64,000 nt of DNA from Numida meleagris (taxonomy: Eukaryota > Chordata > Aves > Galliformes > Numididae), in contig NC_034409.1 of the NCBI RefSeq assembly GCF_002078875.1, forward strand, positions 66,184,235 to 66,248,234, written 5' to 3'. A program made the position numbers and the translations under genes. Each line of letters opens with the position of its first letter. Position 1 is the stretch's first letter. Below the pieces are notes generated by a model. The model was given only the letters and a program-made list of their open reading frames with translations. It did no database searches and had not been told where the DNA came from. Shown piece by piece: positions 10,254 to 22,200 of this stretch.

Positions 10254-13200
10254 GTACGGGCCGTGGGGCTGCTGCACGCCAGGCGCATGCGCGCCCCCCA
10301 GTCGTCTGGCGGTCCGTGCGGTCCCTGCTGTCAGCGCCGAGAGGCGGTTTGGGACCGTGTTTAACACTCCAGGAGACTGTTTGCCTGAAATAGAACTATG
10401 TGTAGTTGCCGTGGCCCCATTTCGCAATCAACGCTTATGATCTTTAAGATTGCTTCAAAAGGAGCTAGAAGTTATTGTTTTCTTGACAATGTTTTCATCA
10501 TCATTAATGCCAGAGGTAGGGCTTCATTTTCTTCCAAATCTCACAGCGAGTGCCGTTGTTTCATTGATACATTTTTCCCAATCAAATTCTTTTGTGATCA
10601 TGGAGACTTGCTGCTTTTTCTCATTTTTCCCACTGAAGGGAGTTGGAACTTGATGATCTTTGAGGTCCCTTCCAACCCAGGCCATTCTACAATTTTGTGA
10701 TTCTATTTCCCAGCAGCAAAGGAAACGCAGAGTGAGTACTAGCAATCTAATAGCATATGTTTTAATTCACAGAATCACAGAGTTGTAGGGGTTGGCAGGA
10801 ATCTCTAGAGATCATGCAGTCCAACCCCGTGCTAAAGCAGTTCCCTGCAGCAGCTCACACAGGTAGTTGTCCAGGCAGGTCTTGAATATCTCCAGAGAAG
10901 TATGCTGCCCAACCTCTCTGGGCAGCCTGTTCCAGTATTCCATCACTCTGACGGTGAAAGAGCTGCAACCCTGATGCTTTCTCATGCAGACTTTTAGGAT
11001 ACTCTCCATCTCCTTCCAGGCAGTACTGCAGGGGTTAAGAGTCAGTGTAAGTAGAAGTCCTCACTGAGTACCACATGTAATTCCATCCTCACATATAGTT
11101 TTTTTCTGTACGTGGATGGAAAGGGCCTTTTCAGAGAGCAGCACCTTCATGCCCATACTAGTATATTTATCAAGCCCATCAAAAATGGCCTGGTGTGTTC
11201 TGGAAGAATTTCTGTGCTGTGCTCTACATCTGTAGGTGCTGGCACGCATGAAATAATAAAACAGCAATGCTGAATACAGTCTTTCTCAGTCTTGAGACTG
11301 AGGGTAAAATTGCCTGGAATAAACGCCTTGTCTATCATACTGCATTTTGAGTACGTACTTCAGGTTTCTCAGGATGCTCTTTGGGAACAACCATTGCTTC
11401 AGCTCTAACTTTAAAAAAAAAAAAAATGCACAGTCACATAATTTTCAAGTACATTTAAAACAAACAGCCTCTCTGAATGCCTTAGAAGTCTTTTTTCTTT
11501 TTTTTTTTTTCCAATGTTAAATTTATTTCCTGTCATGAAATGTTTCATGTCTCAACCTAATTTCTACCTTCCGTATTTAGTTGCAAGATTTCTTTCAGGT
11601 TTCTCATGATTTTCCCATGTCCATATGTTTGGATAAACTTAGTATCTTATGTGGCAGATTTCTAGTTTTAGTAGTTTAAAAGATAAAGGAGTGGAACAAC
11701 CTCAAGAGGACTTAATGAAAATTTCAAACAACCGCTCAGTCTTAGTAAAAGGAGAGGGATAAGCTTTAGAGCTTGTGTAAGTGGTACAAAGTATGTGATG
11801 TTGGTGTAAAAAGGTCTTAAATACATCTGATGGTTATTACCTGATCACGTGCTTTCCACAGCTTTCTGTAGTTTTTCAGAGACTTTTTTATTAGGCACAG
11901 CTGGGAGCAGCTGCAGAGGCATGTTGTGCTGCTCTGTTGCATGAATGTGTCAGCCATTCTCTCTTCTTTTCTGTCAGTATAAAACATACAGCTACAATAG
12001 GTATGAAATATGTATTAGGGAGTCATGCTATAAAGAGTGGATTACATGATGTTTTCCACATATCCTCATTAATGCATTTGTATTTTATGCCGGACGGATG
12101 GCTGTGTGGACCTCCCTTAAACCAGCAACAAAAAAACAGCAACTGTTGTTGGTTTAAAGTTGTCAACACTTTGACCTTCAGATTCTTCCCATCTGAAGTA
12201 CCGTAATAAATGCTCATTTGCTCACGTAAAACAGAGAACATGCTTCCTGATGGTTTTTACAACCATCCTGTTCATCTGTAGAATACTGGTGATAAGGAAC
12301 CCGGGTTCTGCTGTGGCTGAGCAATGCAGTACTTAAGGTGGAAATTCTTCACTGTGTCTTGCAGCCTGTAAGAGTCTTGTATTGCTTAACAGCATTCTGA
12401 AGATGATGAGCCACTTACGAGTTTAGAAACATAGAATCATAGAATTATCTAGGTTGGAAAAGACCTACAAGATCATCCAGTCCAACCATTCATCTACCAC
12501 CAATATAACCTCACTAAACCATGTCTCTCAACACAACGTCTAAATGTTTCTTGAACACGCATCAGTTTACTAAATTACATTAAAAATAACCAGTAGGAAT
12601 CAGTATTTCCTCTGCCAAGATGAAGTCTGTTAAAAAGTGTAACAAAAATGCAGGGAATCTCCATAAATGGTGTGATCAGAGTCATCCAGCAGCTGGCCTT
12701 TAGAATACAGTGAAAATAGTCTTTTGAATAGTCATTTTTGCAGTTGTTGCAGTTGTATGAAATAAATCTTGGGTTTCCCAATTTGATTCATTTCAGTTAT
12801 TTCCTGTGTTATCCTTCCATAGTCTTGAAACGGTATTTCCCTGATCCAGTTTGACGTAATATAGTAACGTAGAAATGCATATTACTTTACTCCAATGATT
12901 TCATTGTTTATAATTCAAATTCTGCTGATGACTACTTGCTCATCGTGTTTTCTGTTTCTTTACAAGCTGGCCGTGGACTTCCCATCAGAAGACATTTTTT
13001 TAGTGACAGCTTCTCCAGTTATAAAAGCTGTAACCAATTTCAAACAGGTAAGAAAGATTTAATTTTTGTTATGGTGAGACCTCTTCAGAAGTCTGTACAT
13101 GTACAGATAATTTTAGAGTCTAATCTTGAAAGTGATCATGACTGTGTGTTATTTTATAGTGAATCATAATCATTAGTAAGTTGTCAGTGAATGTATTCAC

Positions 13201-16200
13201 AATAGTAGTAAATGGGCAAAGATTTAATTGGGTACTTACATGATTTAAGTGTTTAATACTGAAGCTGAAGCTTTATTTCACTGCTTTGCTAATGGGAATG
13301 CTCCATCTTAAGCTCCAAAATGGTATCTTTGGAATAAATTATTTAAGAAACTTAGTCTTGCTAGTGGATCTCAGATTCCCAACTGTTCTTACAGTAGTAG
13401 TATGTTTGAATCTCAGGCAGAATCAGACTTCTGACATGTAACAGAAAAGGAATATCCTTCTGAGAAACTGTGTTCAATTTCATCTCCAGAAGCTGGTGAT
13501 TCAATTACTTCTTTGCTGCTATTTTTAAAAATAAAATAGTTTCATACTCGAGTTCAGATTTCTGGCTTGTAGGTTCATTAACCATAGGAACTCAGATCTT
13601 GCAAGGCACAGCTCTTTTTCCCACCATTTGGGAACAGATTTTACTGTAGGGCATGGAAAGAGTTGGGCTTGTATTACACAGAATTCAGGATGCAAAACTG
13701 CAAGCCACTTAAGCTAGCCCGTAGGAAGTTAGGTTTTTCCTCCTGGGGAAAGTTAAGACACCTGGAACTGACCTTCTGCTTGATATTTGTTTTCATCACT
13801 GTTTTTCTGAAACACAGTACATAGTACAGGTATATCTTAAGACAAGTAAAAAACCTTTTTATTTCTTTTAGGTTTGCAGGTCTCAGAATCAGTTTTCCTG
13901 GTGTATTAATGCTTAGATTCAAATTACTGAAGGGAGAAAATAAGGCATAAGAGATTTAAACAAAAGTTTTTGGTTTTAGTAGCTGAAACTGGCTACTAGC
14001 ATCTCTTGCTTTTTTGTGCTTTTGTTGTTGTAGTTGTTGTTTTTTGTTCTCTATGAAGCTGATGAGATGCTCAGAATGTAGCTGAAAGACTGAGGGCTCT
14101 CTGTGAGAATGCAAAGTAACACCCAACTAATGAATCCCAAGCATAGATAAGGTTGGGCAGAGAATAGCTTGAGAGCAGCCCTGAGGAGAAGTATTTGGGA
14201 GTGTCGGTTGATGAAAGGTTCAACATGAGCCAGCAGTGTGTGCTTGCATCCCAGAAGGCCAAACCATATCCTGGGCTGCATCAAGAGAAGTGTGACCAGC
14301 AGGTCAGGAGAGGTGATTCTGCCCCTCTGCTCTGCTCTCGTGAGACTCCACCTGGAATGCTGCATCCAGTTCTGGAGACCCCAACACAAGAAGGACATGG
14401 AGCTGTTGGAGCAGGTCCAGAGGAGGGCCACCAAGATGATCAGAGGGCGGGAGCACCTCCTCTATGAGGACAGGCTGAGAGAGCTGGGCTTCTTCAGCCT
14501 GGAGAACAGAAGGCCCTGAGGAGACCTGATAGAAGCCTTCCAGTACCTGAAGGGGGCCTACAGGAAAGCTGGGGGGGACTTTTTATAAGGGCATGTAGTG
14601 GCAGGACGAGGGGAAACGGCTTTAAACTGGAAGAGGGTAGATTTAGACTAGAGATTAGGAAGAAGTTCTTTACTGTGAGGGTGGTGAGACACTGGATCAG
14701 GTTGCCCAGCGAGGTTGTGAATGCCCCTTCCCTGGAGGCGTTCAATGCCAGGCTGGATGGGGCTTTGAGCAATCTGGCCCAGAGGGACGCATCCCTGCCT
14801 ATAGCAGGGAGGCTGGAACTAGATGATCTTAAAGGTCCCTTCCAACCCAAACTGTTCTATGATTCTGAGTTTCAGAACTTTACATCACTGGGGGTCATGG
14901 TTATCCAGGACAGACATTTATGCATTGCAGAGATGTAAAGTCTGTAATCCACATCAGCAGAAGTTTTGGCAAGTGAAGAGTAAGGGAATAACTAACCACT
15001 GTTTGAAGGCAGCAGCATCTAAGTTCTGGACATATGTACCTTAACCTCTCTGTGAATTGCAGAGGTGTCTCGTTCCTAGCTGTGCTCCAGATTGTTTGAG
15101 TACTTTTGAGTACCCTATAAAGTAGAAGGCCTGAAGGTTCCTATGCAGCTGTTTCCTTCTGGAACAAACCTCAGTTCAACATAACTTACTTGGGTGTCTC
15201 CCAAGTTTTGTTTTTTTTTTCCACCACTCTCTGAAATATCTGATAATGACTACATATATGCTGCTGAGTAAGTGCTCTGATGAGATCTTGAATCTGTTTT
15301 GCATAAACATTCATCTTACACATCTTGCTTACAAGCTGGACAAAAGTAAGCATTTTTCCTGACATAAGGACCAAGTAACAGCAACATGAGGTTTTTGAAT
15401 TGTTAAATGTTAGAAGAAAATGTCACTGGGTACTTACTTTTTTTAAGAGGGGAAAAACATTTATTCTAGACAAAAGGGCTTCTATAATTTTCTGTGCTAT
15501 TTTGAACAAAACATTCTTCCCCCAGAATACTTAAGAAAGATGCTTGCATGGGGGAGCAGGTAACATCATTGAGTGACTTTATCAGAGTTTTACCAGACAG
15601 GTCAGCAGGGTCTTGGAAACGCATCCAGTAAATTAAAAAAACAATGTTGCTAACACTACTAATATATATATGAAATAAAACATTATAGCAGCTAGTGTAT
15701 CCATCAGGGTCAATAGCTTTAGAATTACAATTCTCTGTATTACTTTGACCCTTTGCCAAGGACGTGCATGAAAAGGTTCTATACATAAGCAAGTACTTTT
15801 GGCAGTGACACAGTAACATGGTTCAAGACAATATGGGCTTTATATTGTGACTTCTTTATTAGAAATTTACTTAATACATTTTTTTTACAAATTCAGAAAT
15901 TAAAATGGATAGATTATTTGTATTTTTAAATCTTTCTGCTTCTTCCAGGTCTCAAAAACACTTGAGGAATTTGATGTAGAAGAGCAACCAAGTTCTTTAT
16001 TAGAACAACGATATCCCAATATTAAAGTTATCCACTCTGCTGTAAAACAACTGAAAAGTGAGGAGCATGTAAGTTAATGTTTTCTCTTTTTAATTCAAAC
16101 ATGTTTTTTGAAGTTTAAAAAAAAAATAGATCTAAGAAACCATTGAATGATTTTGGCGTGAAATTCTATTCAAGAACATTCTTATTATTAAAATATAATT

Positions 16201-19200
16201 TACCAAAAATTACGAGGGAATATCTCTGTAGTGGAAATGCTAAGTCATGGCCTGAACCAGTGACTGAGCCCTGGTGGGAGCGCAGGGCCAACCCAGGGGA
16301 GCTCAGGTGCATGCAGCGCACCTGAGTGATTGGAAGGGGTGGAGCCAGGATCTACCCCTTCCCAGAGCTCATTTAAGTGTTGGCAGTGGTGGTAAGGGTA
16401 TCTCACTGGAGATCTTGCTTACCTGGGGCCTTCCAAAGGTAAGTAGCTCTTTTCCTTTGTTTCTGTATCTATGGCTGCTGCGTTTGGGCTTGTCATCATT
16501 TGCTGCAGCCAAGGACTTTGTCACCTCGCTATTATCACTATATTTTTCATCACGTTATAGCGTTGCAACCTCCTACATTTAATGAAATATTTATAGTGTT
16601 GTTCAAGTAGACTGCGGCTACTTATTAAATGATTATAGATCAAAATTTACTTCTAAATTAACAGACCACGTCCTTTTGATTTGTATTCTTGATACCTTGG
16701 ATCTGTGGTATTGGATACCTGGCTGGAACAGGAGGGAAAACAGTCAATTAAACCAATACAGTATATGAGTGTAGATGGCAGAAGAGTTTTGTAACCTTTA
16801 ACTGTGTCTCTCTGATTCCGAAATTATTGTTTGTTCCTACAAAGGACCAAAGTTTTAACAACTTTATGATGCGTAAAAAAAACTGATTCTCAAAAGAACC
16901 AGTATTCTCATCTTTCCTTTGTTCTTTTTAACAAGAAAAACATTTCAAGTATAAGCAATGCACAGCACATACAGCTCCTACTTACTGTCCAAGTCAGCTT
17001 GATGTGCTTAGTTTTTTTTAATTCAATGATTATCAGAAATTCACATTTAGATCTCAGACTGTTCTTGCTCATTTTGAGTTGCAGAGCTGTGATTTCAGTT
17101 ACGTTATAACGCTGCTTATATTACGACCCAAACTGTTGTCTTGTAGCTTCATCGTTGTATGCTTTTAGTTTAAGTCGATGCCAGTATTTCATGGATATGG
17201 ATTTTGATGAATCTTTTTCCTTTGTTATCCTAAAATCTTTAAAACCTCCCTTTGTGTAAAACCACTGTAAACTATTTATCTTGTAGTTTGGGAAACATTG
17301 AAGTCACAATGTTAAATGTTAAGTATTGTTTGTTGCAGAGTGGTGTAGCTTGTTTAGTGCCTACCCTTTGTCTTTAGCGAAGAACTAAATCTGCAGTCTT
17401 TCTAAACTCTATTCTATAGGGTAATACCTAGTTAATGCAAATCTGCAGTTGTTTAAGCTAGGAAAAATAGAAGAGTTAGGTGCTAGTCTCCAATTCTGTG
17501 TGTGATTATTCATCTATTAAAAATCATCACAGACAAGAAAATGTTTTGGCGTCATAAAGCCTTACTTATTTGTCCCCTTATAAAACCAAAGATCTGGATT
17601 GAAAAGTGTTTTGCTCTTACATCTATCTTACTATTATCTAGAAATCTTATGAATGAGATTCCAATTGCTAATATAATAGTGCATAGGTCTACATCTCTTA
17701 CTGGGGTGGAGGGACATCAACTCAGAGAAAACTGATTCTTTCAGCACAGATGGTGAGTACAGGGTGCCACCAAGAGGTAGCACTTATATTTCATGTGTCT
17801 TAAGTGTACCTGTTCTATTTCATCAGTCATACCATATCGCATCTTTAGACTTGTTAGTCTGTGGTAACTGTAACACAAACAAGATAGCACATAATGAGAG
17901 ATTGGAAGCTGCTTCTTTTTTAAGAAGCCAGTTACAGCCTTTTGATATCTGCAAAATACTGTGACATCAAGGAAAAACAAAAAAAAAGCCAGTGTTATTA
18001 CAGATGTCTCTGATTATTTTTCTTCCCTCTTAATTTTTAACAGAGAATTTTCACTGAAGATGGGAGAGAATATATGTATGAAAAACTCTGCCTGTGTGCT
18101 GGAGCAAAACCCAAATTAATAATTGAAGGAAACCCGTATGTATTAGGGATTCGGGATACTGACAGCGCACAGGTAAATGCGCTTTGGCCTTACACATGTG
18201 TAATGCATTTGTCTTTCTGCTGGAAATAGCTAAAAATGGCTGCAGAGTGCAATGGAGAAACATCAAATGCTGTTTATTATTTTATGTCCTTGAACAGGAC
18301 ATTTTTCAGTAGCAGAGAAAGAGCCTTTAGAAACATTAAATAATTAAGTTTCTGAATTTATTGAGTTTATGGGAGGGTCATAGATGGTGTTTCTAACATG
18401 GGAGTCCAGAATTAATGGTGTTCTTGTGCCCTCTGGGCAGAAGCCAACCTGAAAATGCAGATGGGAAGTAGGCATCAGTAGAAACTCCCCTGAAAAGGTG
18501 CATCCAGCGTGTTGTATGAAGGGCTGCTTCTTACTGGAAGGCGACTGAGGATGGACTTGGTCTGGTTGTACAGAAGAGAATTACTACTGTAGTCTAGACT
18601 GTGGACTACAAGATGTTTTTTGTGTGGTATTGTTTGTTTTGGATATTAGAACTTTATCTGAGGTTACAAAATGAAGGAGAACTAAAAATAGAAGCTGTAT
18701 TGGCTTGTGTTTCTTTTATTGCTCTCACCATTAAGATTGGATTTGGAGATGTGTTTCTTTCTAAAAGTTTTTGGGGGCAAATAAAATCACTTCTCAGATT
18801 TTCTACAAATCATTTATTTTATTCCCTAATTCTAATCAGGAATTCTTACTTTCCCATATGTCTGTATCTTTGCTCTTTTAATGCTGTGAAAATTACCGTG
18901 AAAATTATACAAAGTATGATAAAATTTGATTAATAGACAATGCAATGCTAATGGTCTCTTAGACATTAAAATTTTTATGGATTCTATCCTGAGTTCTGTC
19001 AATTTGGCTTAAATGTAATTACTTAACATTCTCCTGGCTCAACTGGAGACTTACAAGGCTGCAGAAATAATTTCTTCCCATAATGTGATAGAACTTCATA
19101 GGTTTCATTGGCCTCTCTAACAGGTTCTTAGCATAAGTAAACATGTATCAGTAGTTGGAGAAAATGAAACTAAAACCACCAAGAAAAAAGAAAATAGTGG

Positions 19201-22200
19201 CAAGGATATATTTTATCAGTATTCATTCAATTGTTTTCTTTTCTGACACAGGCTTTCCAGAGGAATTTGGCTCGAGCTGAGAGAATAGTAGTGGTAGGAA
19301 ATGGTGGGATTGCACTTGAATTAGTGTAAGTAAACTACCGAGTTATAAATCTACATATGCAAATAAAATCTGTAACAGTTTGATGTTCAATCTAGTGTGC
19401 ATGAGTTTGGAAGAAGGTTGACTTATACAATTATAGCTTGTAAGGCATTTAGAAAAATTGTTTAAGAATGGTTTTTTCACCATATAGTGGAGTGTATTGT
19501 CACCTAAAATTCAGAAAGCTTTAAAAGAAGCTTTGACATACAGATATCAAGAATATACAGCATTTTTTCTAACTTGGCACCAGCAGTTTGCTGTTTAGGC
19601 TATTAACAGCAATATTTAAGTTATAAAACTTTCTGAACTCCTAGAGATGTAAGATGTAACAGAGAAACAGCTTTTCTTGCTGCCAGTCTGATTGAAGTTG
19701 ATAGAGCTTCTGAACTGTCTGATGTGGCTTTTGTCACAGGGAAGATACTGGTTTGTGTGGTCACACAGTCTGATAGATTGCAGAACCATTTCTATTATAC
19801 AATTATGTAGTCTTGCTTTGCATTGTAGGGAACTGTTTTTTCCACTGGACAGATACTAACTTGATGCTGGTTGGACTCGATGATCTTGAAGGTCTTTTCC
19901 AACCTAGATGATGCTATGGTTCTGTAAATTGTCCTCTGTATTCCAGTCCATGTTCCATCTCTCAGCATCTCTGATGGATGAGACCCAGTTGTCAGCAGTG
20001 GGCAGTCTGCACAAAATGACTGTTTTTTTCATTGTGAGGAACAGGAAATGCTAAGCGTTGTTATTACAGACTTGATCTACCTTTCCCTCCTGCCCTGACA
20101 ACAGTTGAGGTTGTAGTCATGAGAAAGTACTAGCAGAAAGGTGTTTTGTTTTTTTCTTATGGTTTCCTTATGTAAATATTTAGAGGCTGTATTGGATTTG
20201 ATAGGCTTAGAAGTCTTGTGTTCCTTATTTCTAGCTTCTGGAATAAAACCTTGCGGAATTCTTGTTGTGTTGCTGAGAGTCATAGATCCTTTTTTGGGTA
20301 GTCTGTAGTTTTATCCATTGTTCAAATGCCCACAGGTATGAAATTGAAGGCTGCGAAGTAATCTGGGCCATCAAAGACAAAGCCATTGGGAACACTTTTT
20401 TTGATGCAGGAGCAGCTGAATTCCTTATTCCAAAACTGACTGCTGAAAAACAAGAGACTCCAATTGAATGTAAAAGAACCAAGTATACAATGGAAGGTAT
20501 TGTGTTTCAGTCCCCTAGCACTGCAGCAGCATTTAATATTAAAAATAGCCCTACAGTTAATTTAGCAGGCTGTAAGTACAATTTACTATTACAAGCTTGT
20601 AAGTTGGAGCCTGGCTAGCTCTTAAAGCCCCATGCCAACGCCTAGCAGTAGCATGGTTGTTTCAGAGGTGAGTGAGGTATAACACTGAAAGGTGTTAAAA
20701 GTATGTTTGGGAGGTCTGATGTCTGCAAATTAATTATGTTTGGGACTTCTCCTTACCTTGTTTGTTTCATGTTTCTGTCACCAAGTTTTGCAACCAGATT
20801 GTATGCCTCTTATTCATAATCCTTGTTCTGAATTCTGCAGGCAGAAAAGTGTGTATGCTAAATCTGATATTCTCTATCTCTTTGTCTCCAGGAAGTGAGA
20901 AAAAAGAAAGGCCCACAGCAGCATCTGACAAACTGGGCAGCGCCTTGGGCCCCGACTGGCATGAAGGCTTACAGCTGAAAGGAACCAAAGAGGTAAGTTC
21001 GTGATCTTGCTTGCATTTGTTCAGTTGTTGTTTTGTAGTGGTAAGCATTACAGAATTTATGATGATGAAATGTAACTTCTAGGATTATTAGAACAAGAAA
21101 AATAAAATGTGCTAGAACTGGTTCTCTTATCAGAATTACACAGAAAAACATGTTAGTCGTTTTCTTTTTCAAGAGGGAAGTGGCAAATCAGATCCACTGG
21201 TGTGGTTTCATCAATTTCCTCTTCAGATTGAAACATAAATGTTGGTTTGTCCATCTCTTCAGAACTGTTGTCAATCCAAGCATTAAACAGAAGCAGTGGT
21301 ACTCCTGCTCTCTTACTTCTAGCTGCCTTCAGTATATCTTAGTATGTGAAAAATAGAATAGCGTAACTTGTACAGAGGTATAGGGTTATAATCTTTATCA
21401 TAATTTAATTTATTATAGAAAACAGGAGGACTTGAATTCCTGAAAGACAGAAAAGATAAGTTGCTGTTTGCTACAGTTAGATCCATGCCAAAAATCAGAG
21501 TGTGGGAAGCTGGCTAATATGCTAGGTGTTAGGATGGGATATATGGGAATTCTTTTTTTCTGTTTAGTAATGCCTCAATTTAGATGAAAATATTTGCTAT
21601 AATATTGTTGATTTAATGTTTTGACAATCTTTCTTCAGTTTTCTCATAAAATACATATTGAAATACTGTGTGAAGTAAAGAAAATCCACTCACAGCAAGA
21701 ATTTATACAACTGCAACAGACTTCTTTGGCTTTTCCTAAGGAGGGGAAGAATGTAGAACCAGATGAAGGTAAGTGTGACAAAAAAAGCAAGTGCCAGTGC
21801 CGATTAGAAAAATGTGCTGAAGTCACGTTGGAGCATGTTTGAGCTTGATGGCTTTGTTTTAAAGAAAACGCAGACTTGAAAAAACAATTAAATGGAGTTC
21901 TAGAAGTTTTCATAGAATGGTTTGGGTTGGAAGGGACCTTTAAGATCATCTGGTTCCAACACCCCCCATAGGCAGGGACACCTCCCTCTAGATCAGGTTG
22001 CTCAAAGCCCCGTCCAGCCTGGCCTTGAACACCCCTGTTTGTAGGAGATGAGGATTTATGGGATATGTTTAAATTACAAAATGCTATGAATCAGACTTTG
22101 TTTCCACAAAGTCACCTAAATATTGTGTGCAGAATATTTACTCCTTTGGTGGTTCAATAAAGAAGGGATTTGATTCAGGAGAATCCAGAGAAAGCTGACA

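Larger units (their letters stand above)
9985..10330 (+). promoter_or_regulatory. PYROXD1: PYROXD1 CpG-island promoter and 5'UTR
   Basis: A sharply GC- and CpG-rich block in AT-rich surroundings, centred on the PYROXD1 start codon. No TATA box is seen, as expected for a housekeeping gene. A GCGCATGCGC palindrome at 10283-10292, just inside intron 1, is a near match to the NRF-1 consensus, and CTTCTTCCGCG upstream contains an ETS-type core. The transcription start is not determined by sequence alone and probably lies between about 10030 and 10150. Confidence 0.65.

Noticed and set aside
10063..10440. 125-codon plus and 143-codon minus open frames around PYROXD1 exon 1
   Set aside because: Overlapping frames in the CpG island. 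Only the frame from 10173 continues by splicing into conserved PYROXD1 sequence.
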